Shown here: piece by piece, positions 36,604-45,062 of the stretch
Layout of the letters: every line of letters starts with the position of its first letter
How positions within the stretch are numbered: position 1 is the first letter of the stretch
Assembly: GCA_910583985.1 (NCBI GenBank)
Contig: CAJTYA010000003.1
Span: 102,577 to 166,576 of the forward strand
DNA from: an uncultured Alistipes sp.
Lineage (GTDB): Bacteria > Bacteroidota > Bacteroidia > Bacteroidales > Rikenellaceae
Direction: 5' to 3'
Length of the DNA stretch: 64,000 nt
The notes under the pieces: generated by a model
What the model was told of the DNA's origin: nothing
The model's input: only the letters and a program-made list of their open reading frames with translations
Database searches by the model: none
Made by a program: the position numbers and the translations under genes

Positions 36604-38466
36604 CTATTCTTTCGCCCCGTCCGGACGGCTGTCGCAGCGGAGCAGGCCCACGAGACCGTCCGAGCTGGTGAACAGGCAACTTCGTCCGTCGAGCGGGACG
36701 ACCGTGCTGACGAGGCAGTTCGATACCTTGTGGCGCCAGAGCAGCCGCCCGCTTTCGGCTTCGATGGCGAAAATTTCGCCGTTCATCGTGCTGCCGAACA
36801 GCGTGCCCTGCTTTTCGACCGGCATCGAAGGGGCGATTTCGTACCCGAATCCCACGTTCGCGGCCCAGAGTTTCCGGGGCGTCGCGCCCCGGCTCGAAAA
36901 GCAGACGACGCTGTCGCGCATCGTTTTGCTGTATATCCGGCTGCTGTCTTCGGACAGGGCGACCGTTTCGCGCACGGTCGACTCCTTCGTGCGCCAGAGC
37001 GTTCCGCCCGTGCGGGCGTCGATGGCCGAAAGTACGCGGTCGGGCGCCGCGATGAAAATCCTGCCGTCCGTCGCCACGGGCCATACGGCCGCCGGCGAGA
37101 AGTGCATGCGCGTGTGCCCCTCGTTCCATCTCCATACCTCGCGGCCCGTGCGGCGGTCCAGCGCATAAAGGTTGCAGTCCCATGCACCGAAAATCACCTT
37201 GCCGTCGTAGAGCAGCGGGCGGGTTTCCACGTAGCCGCGCAGTCCGCCGTAGGTCCATACCTCCCGTCCCGTTTTCAGTTCCAAGGCCCGGAACGTGCCG
37301 TCGCTGCATCCGATGTAGAGCGTTCCTTCGTCGATCGTCGCGGCGCCGAGCACGGCCTCGGAGGTTTGTACTTTCCATACGAGGGCGCCCGTGCGGGCCT
37401 TCACGCCGTAGATGCAGCCGTCGGCCGAACCGAACGCCACGATGCCGTCCGCAGCGGCGGGCGTCCCCACGATGCGGGCTCCGGAGGCGAAGCTCCATCG
37501 CTCCCTGCCGTCGTTGAGGCCGAAACAGTGCAGCAGGCCGTTGTCGTTGCCCACGTAGACCTTCCGGTCGTAGAGCACGGGCGAGGAATAGACGGCCCCT
37601 TGGGTCCGTGCCGTCCATTTCGTTCCCACGCGGGGATAGCGGGTGTTGACGGAGAAGTCAGGCCGTTCGTAACCGCTCGCGTCGGCCGTGTAGGGAGACG
37701 TCCGCAGCGGATAGGCGCCCCAGCGGACGGGCTGCTCTCCGATGCGGTGTTCGTAGGCGACGATCGAATCGGAGGTCACCTCGAACACGGAGTACCCCCC
37801 GGCCGGCTCGCTGCCGCGCAGCGTCGAACGGCAGATGAACGCGGGGATTCCGTCGTAAGAGGCCAGCCGGTTCGCGTGGTAGTGCCCGCCCAGAAATGCC
37901 CGGATGCCGTAGCGGCGCACGGCGTCGGTTACTTCGTACCAGTTGTCGACGTCGCCCTTGGCCAGCGGATAGTGCGTGACGAGAAAGACGGGGCGGTCGG
38001 GACCCGCTTCGCGCAGGTTCTCTTCGACCCATGCGAGGTCCTGCGGGGCGACGTGGCCTTCCATCATGCGGATGACGGGTCCGCTGTTGAAGCCTAAAAA
38101 GAGGAACCCGCCGTATTCGAAGCGGAACCGGTCCGAACCGTAGATCCGGGCGAAATCCGTGGCGCCCGATTCGCTCCATTTGGTTTCGTGGTTGCCCGAC
38201 GTGGCGTAGTAGTCGATTTTCAGTCCGTCGAGGATCGTCTTGGCTTCGAGCAGCGAAGCGCGGTCGCCGTTGTCGGTGAAGTCGCCGGCCACGATGACGA
38301 ACGCCAGCGAGTCGGCGTTGATCTGGTCCACGGCCCGACGCAGGTCTTCGGCCCCCGTCGTGCCGGGCGAAAGGTGCAGGTCGCTCAACAGGGCGAACCG
38401 GAAAGTCTGGGCCCGGCCCGGAAGAGCGAGGAGCGCCGAGAACAGAAGTGCGGAAAGGAATTTCAT
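36604..38466 (-). CDS. Secreted metallophosphoesterase fused to a PQQ-type beta-propeller
   Basis: 620 residues with a signal peptide (cleaved near GRAQ20). The calcineurin-like phosphoesterase domain spans about 21-240 with the standard metal motifs: SDLH (28-31), GDFTDNG, SGNHETK, THYPL and GGHYHANR. A propeller follows (about 270-615) of repeated blades such as YSSPVLYDRKVYVGNDNGLLHCF and GSADGCIYGVKARTGALVWK, the PQQ-like WD40-type repeat. No PQQ ligands are evident, so it is more likely a binding platform. The substrate is unknown. It has its own -7 box and terminator and appears monocistronic. Confidence 0.88.
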   Translation of the reverse strand: MKFLSALLFSALLALPGRAQTFRFALLSDLHLSPGTTGAEDLRRAVDQINADSLAFVIVAGDFTDNGDRASLLEAKTILDGLKIDYYATSGNHETKWSESGATDFARIYGSDRFRFEYGGFLFLGFNSGPVIRMMEGHVAPQDLAWVEENLREAGPDRPVFLVTHYPLAKGDVDNWYEVTDAVRRYGIRAFLGGHYHANRLASYDGIPAFICRSTLRGSEPAGGYSVFEVTSDSIVAYEHRIGEQPVRWGAYPLRTSPYTADASGYERPDFSVNTRYPRVGTKWTARTQGAVYSSPVLYDRKVYVGNDNGLLHCFGLNDGRERWSFASGARIVGTPAAADGIVAFGSADGCIYGVKARTGALVWKVQTSEAVLGAATIDEGTLYIGCSDGTFRALELKTGREVWTYGGLRGYVETRPLLYDGKVIFGAWDCNLYALDRRTGREVWRWNEGHTRMHFSPAAVWPVATDGRIFIAAPDRVLSAIDARTGGTLWRTKESTVRETVALSEDSSRIYSKTMRDSVVCFSSRGATPRKLWAANVGFGYEIAPSMPVEKQGTLFGSTMNGEIFAIEAESGRLLWRHKVSNCLVSTVVPLDGRSCLFTSSDGLVGLLRCDSRPDGAKE

Positions 38467-38501
38467 GAGACGGAATGTTTGACAGGTTGTGCGATTTTCC
38501 G

Positions 38502-38509
38502 CAAAGGTA
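38502..38509 (-). promoter_or_regulatory. Predicted -7 element of the metallophosphoesterase gene
   Basis: Minus-strand TACCTTTG, perfect, about 36 bp before the ATG. No clear -33. Confidence 0.5.
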
Positions 38510-38598
38510 ATCGGAATCGGTCACGATCCGTTCCCTCGCGGCGCGAATTTGCGGGCGCCTCCGTGAAAATTCCCGCCGGGAAGGCCGTCGTTTCCCCG

Positions 38599-39480
38599 TC
38601 AGGAGCGCCGATACCGGACGGGCGACATGCCGGTGTGCAGCTTGAAGTATTTGCCGAAAAACGACTGGTTGGCGAAGTGAAGCTCCTCGGAAATTTCCAG
38701 AATGGTCAGCTCCGTGGTCTTGAGCAGTGTTTTGGCTTCGAGGATGACGTAGCTGTCGATCCATTCCCCCGCCGATTTTCCGGTCAGCTCCTTGATGACG
38801 TTCGAGAGGTGCTTGGAGGTCAGACAGAGTTTGTCGGCATAGAAGGCAACGCTCCGTTCGCGCTTGTAATGCGCCTGCAGCGTTTCCATGAATTTCAGGA
38901 ACAGTTCGTTCTTTCGTGACTGCGGCTTGATGTTCAGAGGCTTGCGCCGGTCGAAGATGCTGGCGATTTCGTAGAGAAAGGCGTGCAGCAGCGAATAGGC
39001 GATGGTTTTCTTGTAGCGGCTTTCGGGCATTCGGATTTTCTGTCGCAGAAAGGAGTGGTATTCGAGGATGCGGACCACTTCGTCGGGCGAGAGGCGCAGG
39101 CATTGTTTGTCCTTGAGTTCGAACAGCAGGGGTAGGAACTGCCGGATGCTGAAAAGGGAATTCTTGATGTAGTCGGCCGAAATGACGAGCGACGAATTCC
39201 GGAAGTCCCTGCTCCGTTCGAAAATCTGGACGGTTTGTCCCGGCAGGATGATGATCATGTCGTTGGCCCTGACCTCGTATCGTTTCAGGTCGATGCCGAT
39301 CGAGGTCGTCCCTTCCAGACAGATGCCGATCATCGCTACTTCGATGTGGCTCGGATAGTCGTCGTGGACGGGGATTTTCTTCGGTTCGTCGATGATGGCG
39401 AAATCGTTGTCGTAGATGTCTATGCTGTTTCGCTCTTCGGGGCTGAGCGTCGTGAGGTCGATTTTGGGTATTCTGTGCAT
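38599..39480 (-). CDS. AraC-family transcriptional regulator
   Basis: 293 residues. The N-terminal part (about 1-160) looks like an AraC-type cupin sensor (YEVRANDMIIILPGQTVQIFE). The C-terminal AraC DNA-binding domain (about 185-290) has two helix-turn-helix units (VAFYADKLCLTSKHLSNVIKELTGKS and ILEISEELHFANQSFFGKYFKLHTGMSP). The start is set at 39480, downstream of a perfect -7 box; the longer frame to 39576 precedes it. It is divergent from the secreted GH99-like gene and might control it, but no operator was identified. Confidence 0.88.
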   Translation of the reverse strand: MHRIPKIDLTTLSPEERNSIDIYDNDFAIIDEPKKIPVHDDYPSHIEVAMIGICLEGTTSIGIDLKRYEVRANDMIIILPGQTVQIFERSRDFRNSSLVISADYIKNSLFSIRQFLPLLFELKDKQCLRLSPDEVVRILEYHSFLRQKIRMPESRYKKTIAYSLLHAFLYEIASIFDRRKPLNIKPQSRKNELFLKFMETLQAHYKRERSVAFYADKLCLTSKHLSNVIKELTGKSAGEWIDSYVILEAKTLLKTTELTILEISEELHFANQSFFGKYFKLHTGMSPVRYRRS

Positions 39481-39509
39481 GATGTCGGGTGTTTTTCGGT
39501 TCTTCGAAA

Positions 39510-39517
39510 CAAATGTA
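39510..39517 (-). promoter_or_regulatory. Predicted -7 element of the AraC gene
   Basis: Minus-strand TACATTTG, perfect, 30 bp before the ATG at 39480. Confidence 0.5.
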
Positions 39518-39686
39518 CGGATAAATCGGCGGGAGCGGATCGGGAACAGGACTTTCGGAACAAAATTACGGCGCAATAGGTCGGTTTTGCGGTTCGGTGG
39601 AGGAGGGATCGCGTCGTCGCCTGCGTTTGTTCGGAGTGAGCGGATGAAGGAAAATCGTAAAACGCCCTTGCTTTTTTCTTCCGGCG

Positions 39687-39716
39687 TTCGGTTTCTGCGA
39701 TTAATTCGTAAATTTG
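39687..39716 (+). promoter_or_regulatory. Predicted promoter of the GH99-like gene
   Basis: TTCG (39687-39690), 18-bp spacer, perfect -7 TAAATTTG (39709-39716). Predicted start near 39723, leader about 63 nt. Confidence 0.6.
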
Positions 39717-39785
39717 TGTGAAGGTCGGCGAAAACCTTCCGTAAGTATACGACTCGATTATTAACCTAATCTTAACTGTTATTTT

Positions 39786-41858
39786 ATGAAGAAAAATTCG
39801 ATCGGCAGGACGTTGCTCGTCTGCGCTTCGGCGATGGCCGTCGGGCTTTCGCCCGCGCATGCCGCCGCGAAGAAGAAACCCGTCGCCCCCCGGCCGCAGA
39901 CCCAGACAGCCTCCGAGTACCGCGACATTTATCCCGATACGTGGGTGGCCACGGACGGAATCGGACGGACCATGCCCTCTTACGAGGAGGTGGGACCCGT
40001 CAAGAACGACCAGCGTCGCGTGGTCGGCATCTTTTACATCACGTGGCACACGCAGGGACTCCATCATATGAAGAGCCCCTACACGGCCGATGTGACCAAA
40101 ATCCTCGAACAGGACCCCTCGGCCCGTCTGGATGCGGCCCATCCGCTCTGGACCGAAGGTTCGTACCATTGGGGCGAACCCGAAATGGGGTATTTTCTCA
40201 GTCAGGACGAGTGGGTGATCCGCAAGGACATTTCGATGCTCGCCGACGCCGGCGTCGACGTGCTCGTCATGGACGTGACCAATGCCGTGCGGTACTGGGA
40301 CGAGTGGGACGTGCTTTTCACGACGATGCAGAAAATGAAGGCCGAAGGAAACAAAGTGCCCAAGTTCTGCTTCTGGGCGTTCAACGGCCCGGTCATCACG
40401 GTGGTGCAGGACCTCTACGAGCGGATCTACAAGCAGCGCAAATACACCGACCTGTGGTTCGAGTGGGACGGCAAGCCGTTGTTGCTCTACAACAGCCGTC
40501 CCAAATACGACGCCAACGGACAGGACACGCCCAATCCCAACCCCAATTACGACGCCGATGCCGTGACGAACCGCGACAATCCCCATTACGGCGATCCCGA
40601 CTATACGCAGGAGTTCTATAAGGACTACACGGCCGAAGTGAAAGACTTCTTCACGTTGCGCAACATGTGGTGGGGCTATTACAAATGGGCCGGCAAACGC
40701 TACATCGGCACCGAGGACAACTGGAGCTTCGGTTACAGTCTGGCCGAACCCGAAGTGGCGGCCATGAAGCCCGAAGAGTTGCTTTCGACGCACAACGGCA
40801 AGCGGGAGCAGGCCGCCGTCACGCCGGCGCAGCACCCCGTCACGATGGTGGATGGCGCTCCGGTCGGCGTCGGGAAGTCGTGGTCGCGCCAAGGCGGCCA
40901 GCCCGATCTGGATGAGCGCGACCTGCCGGTTCCCACCTATGTGCCATGGCTGGGCAAGACGGTCGAAAATCCGGAGGGCTACGGCATCTATTTTCAGGAA
41001 CGCTGGGACGAAGCGCTCGCCTGCAACCCCGAATTTCTTTATATCAACGACTGGAACGAATGGACCGCCGGCAAGTACCAGCCCGGCACGCCGAGCAAGA
41101 AGACGCTGTGGCTCGGTCGCGAGAATCCGTTCTTCTTCGTCGATCAGTACAATTCCGAATTCAACCGTTGCATCCATCCCATGAAGGGCGGCTACACCGA
41201 TAACTATTACATGCAGATGGCCCAGAACCTCCGCAAGTACAAGGGCGTGCGTCCGATTCCCGAACTTTCGGGCTACATCTCGGCCGGGGCCGACGGCGAC
41301 TTCTCGGAGTGGGATGCCGTGACGGTGGAATACCGCGATACCAAGGGCGACGTGTTCCATCGCGACGCCAAAGGCTACGGCGGTCTCCACTACAAGAACA
41401 ATTCGGGCCGCAACGACATCGTGACGTGCAAGGTGGCCGTCGGCAAGAAGAACATCGGCTTTTACGCCGAAACCGCCGAGGCGCTTACGCCGCACACCGG
41501 GAACAACTGGATGCTGCTGCTCATCGACGCCGCCAACGATTCGTCCACCGGCTGGTACGGCTACGATTATCTCGTCAACAAGTCCGTGAAGGACGACCGC
41601 ACGACGACGCTCATGCGCTACGACGCGGCTTCCGGAGAGTGGACGCAGGTAGCCGAGATTCCGTACCGTTATGCCGGCAACCGGCTGGAGGTGTCCGTGC
41701 CGCGGACGCTTTTGGGACTCGATGCGAAGCATGCTTTCGTGTTCGATTTCAAATGGACGGACAACTGCGGCGAGCTCGTCGATCCCATTTCGATGTGCAC
41801 CGACGGCGATACGGCGCCCAACCGTCGTTTCAACTACCGTTGCATCTGGAAAAAGTAA
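39786..41858 (+). CDS. Secreted GH99/WbsX-like glycoside hydrolase-type protein
   Basis: 690 residues with a signal peptide (about 1-27). The catalytic-type domain (about 75-490) opens with VVGIFYITWHTQGLHH and carries WNEW at 423-426 (YINDWNEWTAGKY), a signature of GH99-like and WbsX proteins. The C-terminal region (about 500-690; DGDFSEWDAVTVEY, GNNWMLLLIDAANDSSTGWYGYDYLVN) looks like a CBM9/DOMON-type sugar-binding domain. Likely acts on mannose- or other hexose-containing glycans outside the cytoplasm, but the linkage is unknown. No SusCD pair is nearby. Divergent from the AraC gene and followed by a terminator. Confidence 0.72.
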   Translation: MKKNSIGRTLLVCASAMAVGLSPAHAAAKKKPVAPRPQTQTASEYRDIYPDTWVATDGIGRTMPSYEEVGPVKNDQRRVVGIFYITWHTQGLHHMKSPYTADVTKILEQDPSARLDAAHPLWTEGSYHWGEPEMGYFLSQDEWVIRKDISMLADAGVDVLVMDVTNAVRYWDEWDVLFTTMQKMKAEGNKVPKFCFWAFNGPVITVVQDLYERIYKQRKYTDLWFEWDGKPLLLYNSRPKYDANGQDTPNPNPNYDADAVTNRDNPHYGDPDYTQEFYKDYTAEVKDFFTLRNMWWGYYKWAGKRYIGTEDNWSFGYSLAEPEVAAMKPEELLSTHNGKREQAAVTPAQHPVTMVDGAPVGVGKSWSRQGGQPDLDERDLPVPTYVPWLGKTVENPEGYGIYFQERWDEALACNPEFLYINDWNEWTAGKYQPGTPSKKTLWLGRENPFFFVDQYNSEFNRCIHPMKGGYTDNYYMQMAQNLRKYKGVRPIPELSGYISAGADGDFSEWDAVTVEYRDTKGDVFHRDAKGYGGLHYKNNSGRNDIVTCKVAVGKKNIGFYAETAEALTPHTGNNWMLLLIDAANDSSTGWYGYDYLVNKSVKDDRTTTLMRYDAASGEWTQVAEIPYRYAGNRLEVSVPRTLLGLDAKHAFVFDFKWTDNCGELVDPISMCTDGDTAPNRRFNYRCIWKK

Positions 41859-41862
41859 AAAT

Positions 41863-41895
41863 AAGGGCCCGATCCGAAAAATCGGGCCTTTTTCT
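41863..41895 (+). terminator. Intrinsic terminator of the GH99-like gene
   Basis: AAGGGCCCGAT pairs with ATCGGGCCTT (one bulged G), followed by a T-run. Its tail overlaps the -33 of the next promoter. Confidence 0.8.
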
Positions 41896-41924
41896 TTTGA
41901 TTATCCGTATAATTGTTATATTTG
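41896..41924 (+). promoter_or_regulatory. Consensus promoter of the histone-like gene
   Basis: TTTG (41896-41899), 17-bp spacer, TATATTTG (41917-41924). Predicted start near 41931, leaving a 114-nt leader. Confidence 0.7.
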
Positions 41925-42044
41925 CGGAATAAAATCCGAACAGCAGACAAGACGGTGCGAAAGCCGGACGAGAGGGTGAGTGTCGTTCTGCGGAAGGTTT
42001 TTCTGAATGTTTCGGAAATGTCTAATCTTTTAAAATAAAAAGCC

Positions 42045-42221
42045 ATGAAAGAATTAGTAGCCCAAATCAAAGAACAGATCGCCGTATTCAACGAAAACGC
42101 CGATCTGCAAGTGGAGAAAAACAACAAGGCCGCCGGTACCCGCGCCCGCAAGGCTGCGCTGGAACTGAGCAAGCTGCTCAAGGATTTCCGCAAGGTTTCC
42201 GTAGAAGAAGCGAAGAAATAA
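42045..42221 (+). CDS. Histone H1-like (Hc1 family) DNA-binding protein
   Basis: 58 residues, too short for most gene finders. It begins MKELVAQIKEQIAVFNEN, and the middle has the family box NNKAAGTRARKAALELSKLLKDFRK. Ends VSVEEAKK. Rich in Lys, Arg and Ala, as in the Chlamydia Hc1 family and its short Bacteroidota relatives. It probably coats or bends DNA in the nucleoid. It follows a consensus promoter and a 114-nt A/T-rich leader and is closed by a terminator, so it is a single-gene transcript. Firm as a gene, since sequence, promoter and terminator all agree. Confidence 0.9.
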   Translation: MKELVAQIKEQIAVFNENADLQVEKNNKAAGTRARKAALELSKLLKDFRKVSVEEAKK

Positions 42222-42243
42222 TTCGAGCTTCGCCCGAAAACGG

Positions 42244-42283
42244 GGGAGAGAGTCTGTCCGACAGGCTCTCTCCCTTTGTTTTG
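42244..42283 (+). terminator. Intrinsic terminator of the histone-like gene
   Basis: GGGAGAGAG (42244-42252) pairs with CTCTCTCCC (42266-42274), extended inward by CTGTC/GACAG, then TTTGTTTTG. Confidence 0.85.
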
Positions 42284-43202
42284 TCGGACGGCGAAGGCTT
42301 TCCCGTGTACGGGGCGCGTTGCATGTTTGTTCGTCGGAAGGTGTGTTGAGTATTAAAACGCTGAGAATATGTGGATTGTGTTGTCGGATTTCCGGCCGTG
42401 CGGATGCTTTTCTGCGGCCCGGTCTGTCGAGTGCGTGACTCTGGTCGAAAGGGGGAAAGTCCGGATGCGTTTCGACTGCGGAATCTCCCGCGGGAGCGGC
42501 GCTCTTATCGACATCGGTCCGTCGCACCGGCTTTCATGGCTTGCGACTCGTGCAAGGCCTGCCGCGCTCCGAAGCGGTTTCTCGATCCGTTCGCAGAGGG
42601 GGTGGGGAACCGCTGGCGGTCTTCGCGGTCTCGTTGTCCGGTTTCTGTTTCGGGCCTCGTTGTTCGACTCCTGTCGTTATCCGATTCCTGTGGTGCGTAT
42701 CGTTATTTGATTTCCGCTTCGGAAATCGTTGTCCGATTTGTTTGATTCTCGCTTCGCGGTCTCGTCATCCGATCTCTGTTTGGGGAATCGTTGTTCGATA
42801 CCTGCTTCGCGGAAATCATTACTCGATTTCCGCTTCGCAAGTATCCGTAGGATGGCAAGTGATTTTCGACGGGCTGTCGTTGAGACAGTCTGTTCTGCGG
42901 TTGTCATCCGAGACCGGACTGCAAGGCGCTCCGTATAGGTAGGTGTCTCATGACAGAGGGTTCGTACCTCGGATTCGTCGTTTTTTCGCGAGGCGAGACC
43001 TGTATTCATCGCGGTGGACGGGAAATGCCGGCGGGATCGGCGTTGCGATACGATCTCCCTTTACGTTCGAAAAGAAACCGGACCGGGAAAACGATGCGGA
43101 CCGCGTGCGATGGGGTGTACGCCGGTGAGGTCGGTATCGCCTTTGCCGGTTTCGTTTCGTCGGGGTGTGCGAACGGGAAGCGGATACGGATGTTCGAACC
43201 CT
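42284..43202. other. Gene-free interval with tandem repeat
   Basis: About 920 bp between the histone-like gene and the RluA-family gene. No convincing protein. It contains the degenerate tandem array at 42631-42843; the rest holds nothing recognisable. Confidence 0.5.
42631..42843. repeat. Degenerate tandem repeat, about eight units of 26-28 bp
   Basis: Units begin at about 42631, 42657, 42674, 42700, 42726, 42762, 42788 and 42816. Lengths are 26, 17, 26, 26, 36, 26, 28 and 28 bp. Each opens TCGTTRTYCGAT or a close variant and continues TTCYGCTTCGSGGAA-like. Later units match best (for example the ones at 42788 and 42816). Divergence among units is high. Function unknown. Confidence 0.6.
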
Positions 43203-43919
43203 CTACTCGCGCTCCGGCGAGCATTCCTGTTCGAAAAACTGCCACAGCGAGTCGCCCGAGGGGACCGGGGCCGTGATGCGGACGGGTTCTTTGCGCACCG
43301 GGTGGATGAATGCCAAGCTGCGCGAGTGGAGCGATATGCTGCCGTCGCGGTTGGAACGGGAAGCGCCGTATTTGAGATCGCCGCGTATCGGACAGCCGAT
43401 TTTCGAAAGCTGCGCCCGGATCTGGTGGTGGCGTCCGGTCAGCAGTTCGATTTCGACGAGGCGGTAGTTCGTGCTCGCTCCGATGAGGCGATACACGAGC
43501 TTGGCTTCCTTGCTGCCCGGCGCGGGCCGGTCGTATACGCGCGACTTGTTGCTTTTGCCGTCGCGGACCAAGTGGTGCGTGAGCGTTCCCTCTTCGGGCG
43601 AGGGCGTGCCCTCGGTAACGGCCCAGTAGGTCTTCTCGATCTCGCGGTTCTTGATCATTTCGTTGAGGCGGGCGAGCGCTTTGCCCGTTTTGGCGAAGAC
43701 GACCGCTCCGCTGACCGGACGGTCGATGCGGTGGACGACGCCCAGAAAGACGTTGCCGGGCTTGGCGTCGCGGCGGCGGATGAACTCCTTGAGCATGTCT
43801 TCCAAAGCGGGATCGCCCGTCGTATCGGGCTGGACTAACTCGCCGGAGCGTTTGTTGACCACCAGCAGGTGGTTGTCTTCGTAGAGAATGCAATGGGGAT
43901 CGAACATCGTTCGGGTCAT
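43203..43919 (-). CDS. RluA-family pseudouridine synthase
   Basis: 238 residues. Isomerises uridine in rRNA or tRNA. The catalytic Asp66 lies in VVHRIDRPVSG, and GRHHQIRAQLS and GDLKYGA further mark the family. No S4 domain, unlike RluD, so it resembles the short forms (RluA/TruC-like); the target uridine is unknown. Overlaps the cdd stop by 4 bp (ATGA) and is the last gene of a five-gene minus-strand operon. Alternative start at the ATG four codons later (43907). Confidence 0.88.
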   Translation of the reverse strand: MTRTMFDPHCILYEDNHLLVVNKRSGELVQPDTTGDPALEDMLKEFIRRRDAKPGNVFLGVVHRIDRPVSGAVVFAKTGKALARLNEMIKNREIEKTYWAVTEGTPSPEEGTLTHHLVRDGKSNKSRVYDRPAPGSKEAKLVYRLIGASTNYRLVEIELLTGRHHQIRAQLSKIGCPIRGDLKYGASRSNRDGSISLHSRSLAFIHPVRKEPVRITAPVPSGDSLWQFFEQECSPERE

Positions 43920-44380
43920 TTAAGTTCGAACATGAAAGGCAGAAGCGCGGCGGCCGACGGAACGACGGTCGTGCTCTGCGGACCGCACATGACGATCCTT
44001 ATCGGAGCGCCTTGGCGTTTTTCCGTGTCGGCGATCACCTGCCGGCAGGCCCCGCAGGGCGTGCATTCCCTCACGGACGGGTCGGAGGCGATGGCCAGCG
44101 CCCGGATGCGTTTGCCGGGCCGGTTCGACTGGACGTAATAGAGCAGGCTGCGTTCGGCGCACATGCCCGACGGGAACACCTCGCTCTCTTGGTTGCCCGC
44201 CGAGAGGATTTCGCCGTCTTCGAGCCGTGCGGCCGCACCGACCCGGAAGTGTGAATACGGGGCGTAGGTCGCCGTGCGGCAGGCTTCGGCGGCCCGTGCA
44301 GCCAACTCGGCATCCGCTTCGGGTAGTCTTTCTTCCGCCCGGTAGCGCAGGTATTCGAATGAGTATGTTTTTTTGTCCAT
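43916..44380 (-). CDS. cdd: Cytidine deaminase
   Basis: 154 residues, homotetrameric type. Deaminates (deoxy)cytidine to uridine for pyrimidine salvage. The zinc site is CAE (MCAERSLLYY) plus PCGACRQV. The substrate-binding N-terminal region YAPYSHFRVGAA is present. Sits between mnmD (7-bp gap) and the RluA-family gene (4-bp overlap). Confidence 0.93.
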   Translation of the reverse strand: MDKKTYSFEYLRYRAEERLPEADAELAARAAEACRTATYAPYSHFRVGAAARLEDGEILSAGNQESEVFPSGMCAERSLLYYVQSNRPGKRIRALAIASDPSVRECTPCGACRQVIADTEKRQGAPIRIVMCGPQSTTVVPSAAALLPFMFELK

Positions 44381-44387
44381 ATCCGAT

Positions 44388-45062
44388 TCAGGGTCTTTGT
44401 TCGTTCGCCGGGGAACAGGACGGTTTGACCGCCCGGATCATATGCCGCTTGCCGAGCGCCCCCGGCAGGCGGCGTACGTCGAATCCCGCCGCGCGCAGGT
44501 TCTCCTTGACCGTTCCTTTGGCCGAGTAGGTGACCAGCACGCCGCCGGGCGAAAGCCGGTCGCAGAGATGCGCGAAAATCTCCCGGCTCCACATTTCCGG
44601 CTGGGTGTCCGGCGCGAAGGCGTCGAAGTATATCAGATCGAACGTGTCGTCGAAACGGTAGCCGGGCAGCGAGGCCTCGATCTTTTTGAGCCGGAAGTGC
44701 GGCGCGATTTCCGTCCATGCACCCCACGGAGCCTCGTGCATCGGCATGAACAGCGGATCGGAGGCATAGTCGAGCCGTGCGGCCACCTCCGCCGCGACGG
44801 GGTACCGTTCGATGGCCGTATAACGAACCTTCCGTCCCTGCCGGGCTGCGGCACGGGCGGTCAGCAGGGCGTTCAGACCGCTGCCGAATCCGATTTCGAG
44901 CACGCGGACATCGGACGGGCCGACGAACGAAAAGCCCTCGCGTACGAATACGTGCAGGGCTTCTCCCACGGCTCCCCTCAGGGAGTGGTACGTGTCGCCC
45001 GTCAGCGGGTGGCGCAGCGTAGGCGAACCGTCGTCGGTGATTTCTATTTCCGGCCGGACCAT
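44388..45062 (-). CDS. mnmD: MnmD-type tRNA wobble-uridine methyltransferase (DUF752)
   Basis: 224 residues. Methylates the 5-aminomethyl group of 2-thiouridine at tRNA position 34 (the MnmC2 half-reaction as a stand-alone enzyme). The Rossmann SAM-binding motif is VLEIGFGSGLNALL, the second motif FDLIYFDAFAPDTQPEMWS, and LVTYSAKGTVKENLRAAGF near the end is characteristic. The start MVRPEIEITDDG at 45062 overlaps the SIMPL gene by 19 bp; the longer frame is a shadow. Confidence 0.9.
   Translation of the reverse strand: MVRPEIEITDDGSPTLRHPLTGDTYHSLRGAVGEALHVFVREGFSFVGPSDVRVLEIGFGSGLNALLTARAAARQGRKVRYTAIERYPVAAEVAARLDYASDPLFMPMHEAPWGAWTEIAPHFRLKKIEASLPGYRFDDTFDLIYFDAFAPDTQPEMWSREIFAHLCDRLSPGGVLVTYSAKGTVKENLRAAGFDVRRLPGALGKRHMIRAVKPSCSPANEQRP

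Noticed and set aside
34358..37618. 1086-residue frame that looks like a propeller-PurF fusion
   Set aside because: The upstream part is out of frame with the real metallophosphoesterase-propeller gene. PurF has its own start at 36259 behind a promoter.
39420..41732. 770-residue minus-strand frame antisense to the GH99-like gene
   Set aside because: A low-complexity shadow; the plus strand has a signal peptide, promoter and terminator.
42631..42843. Possible CRISPR array
   Set aside because: Units are adjacent and uniformly degenerate, there are no fixed repeats separated by unique spacers, and no cas genes are in the window.
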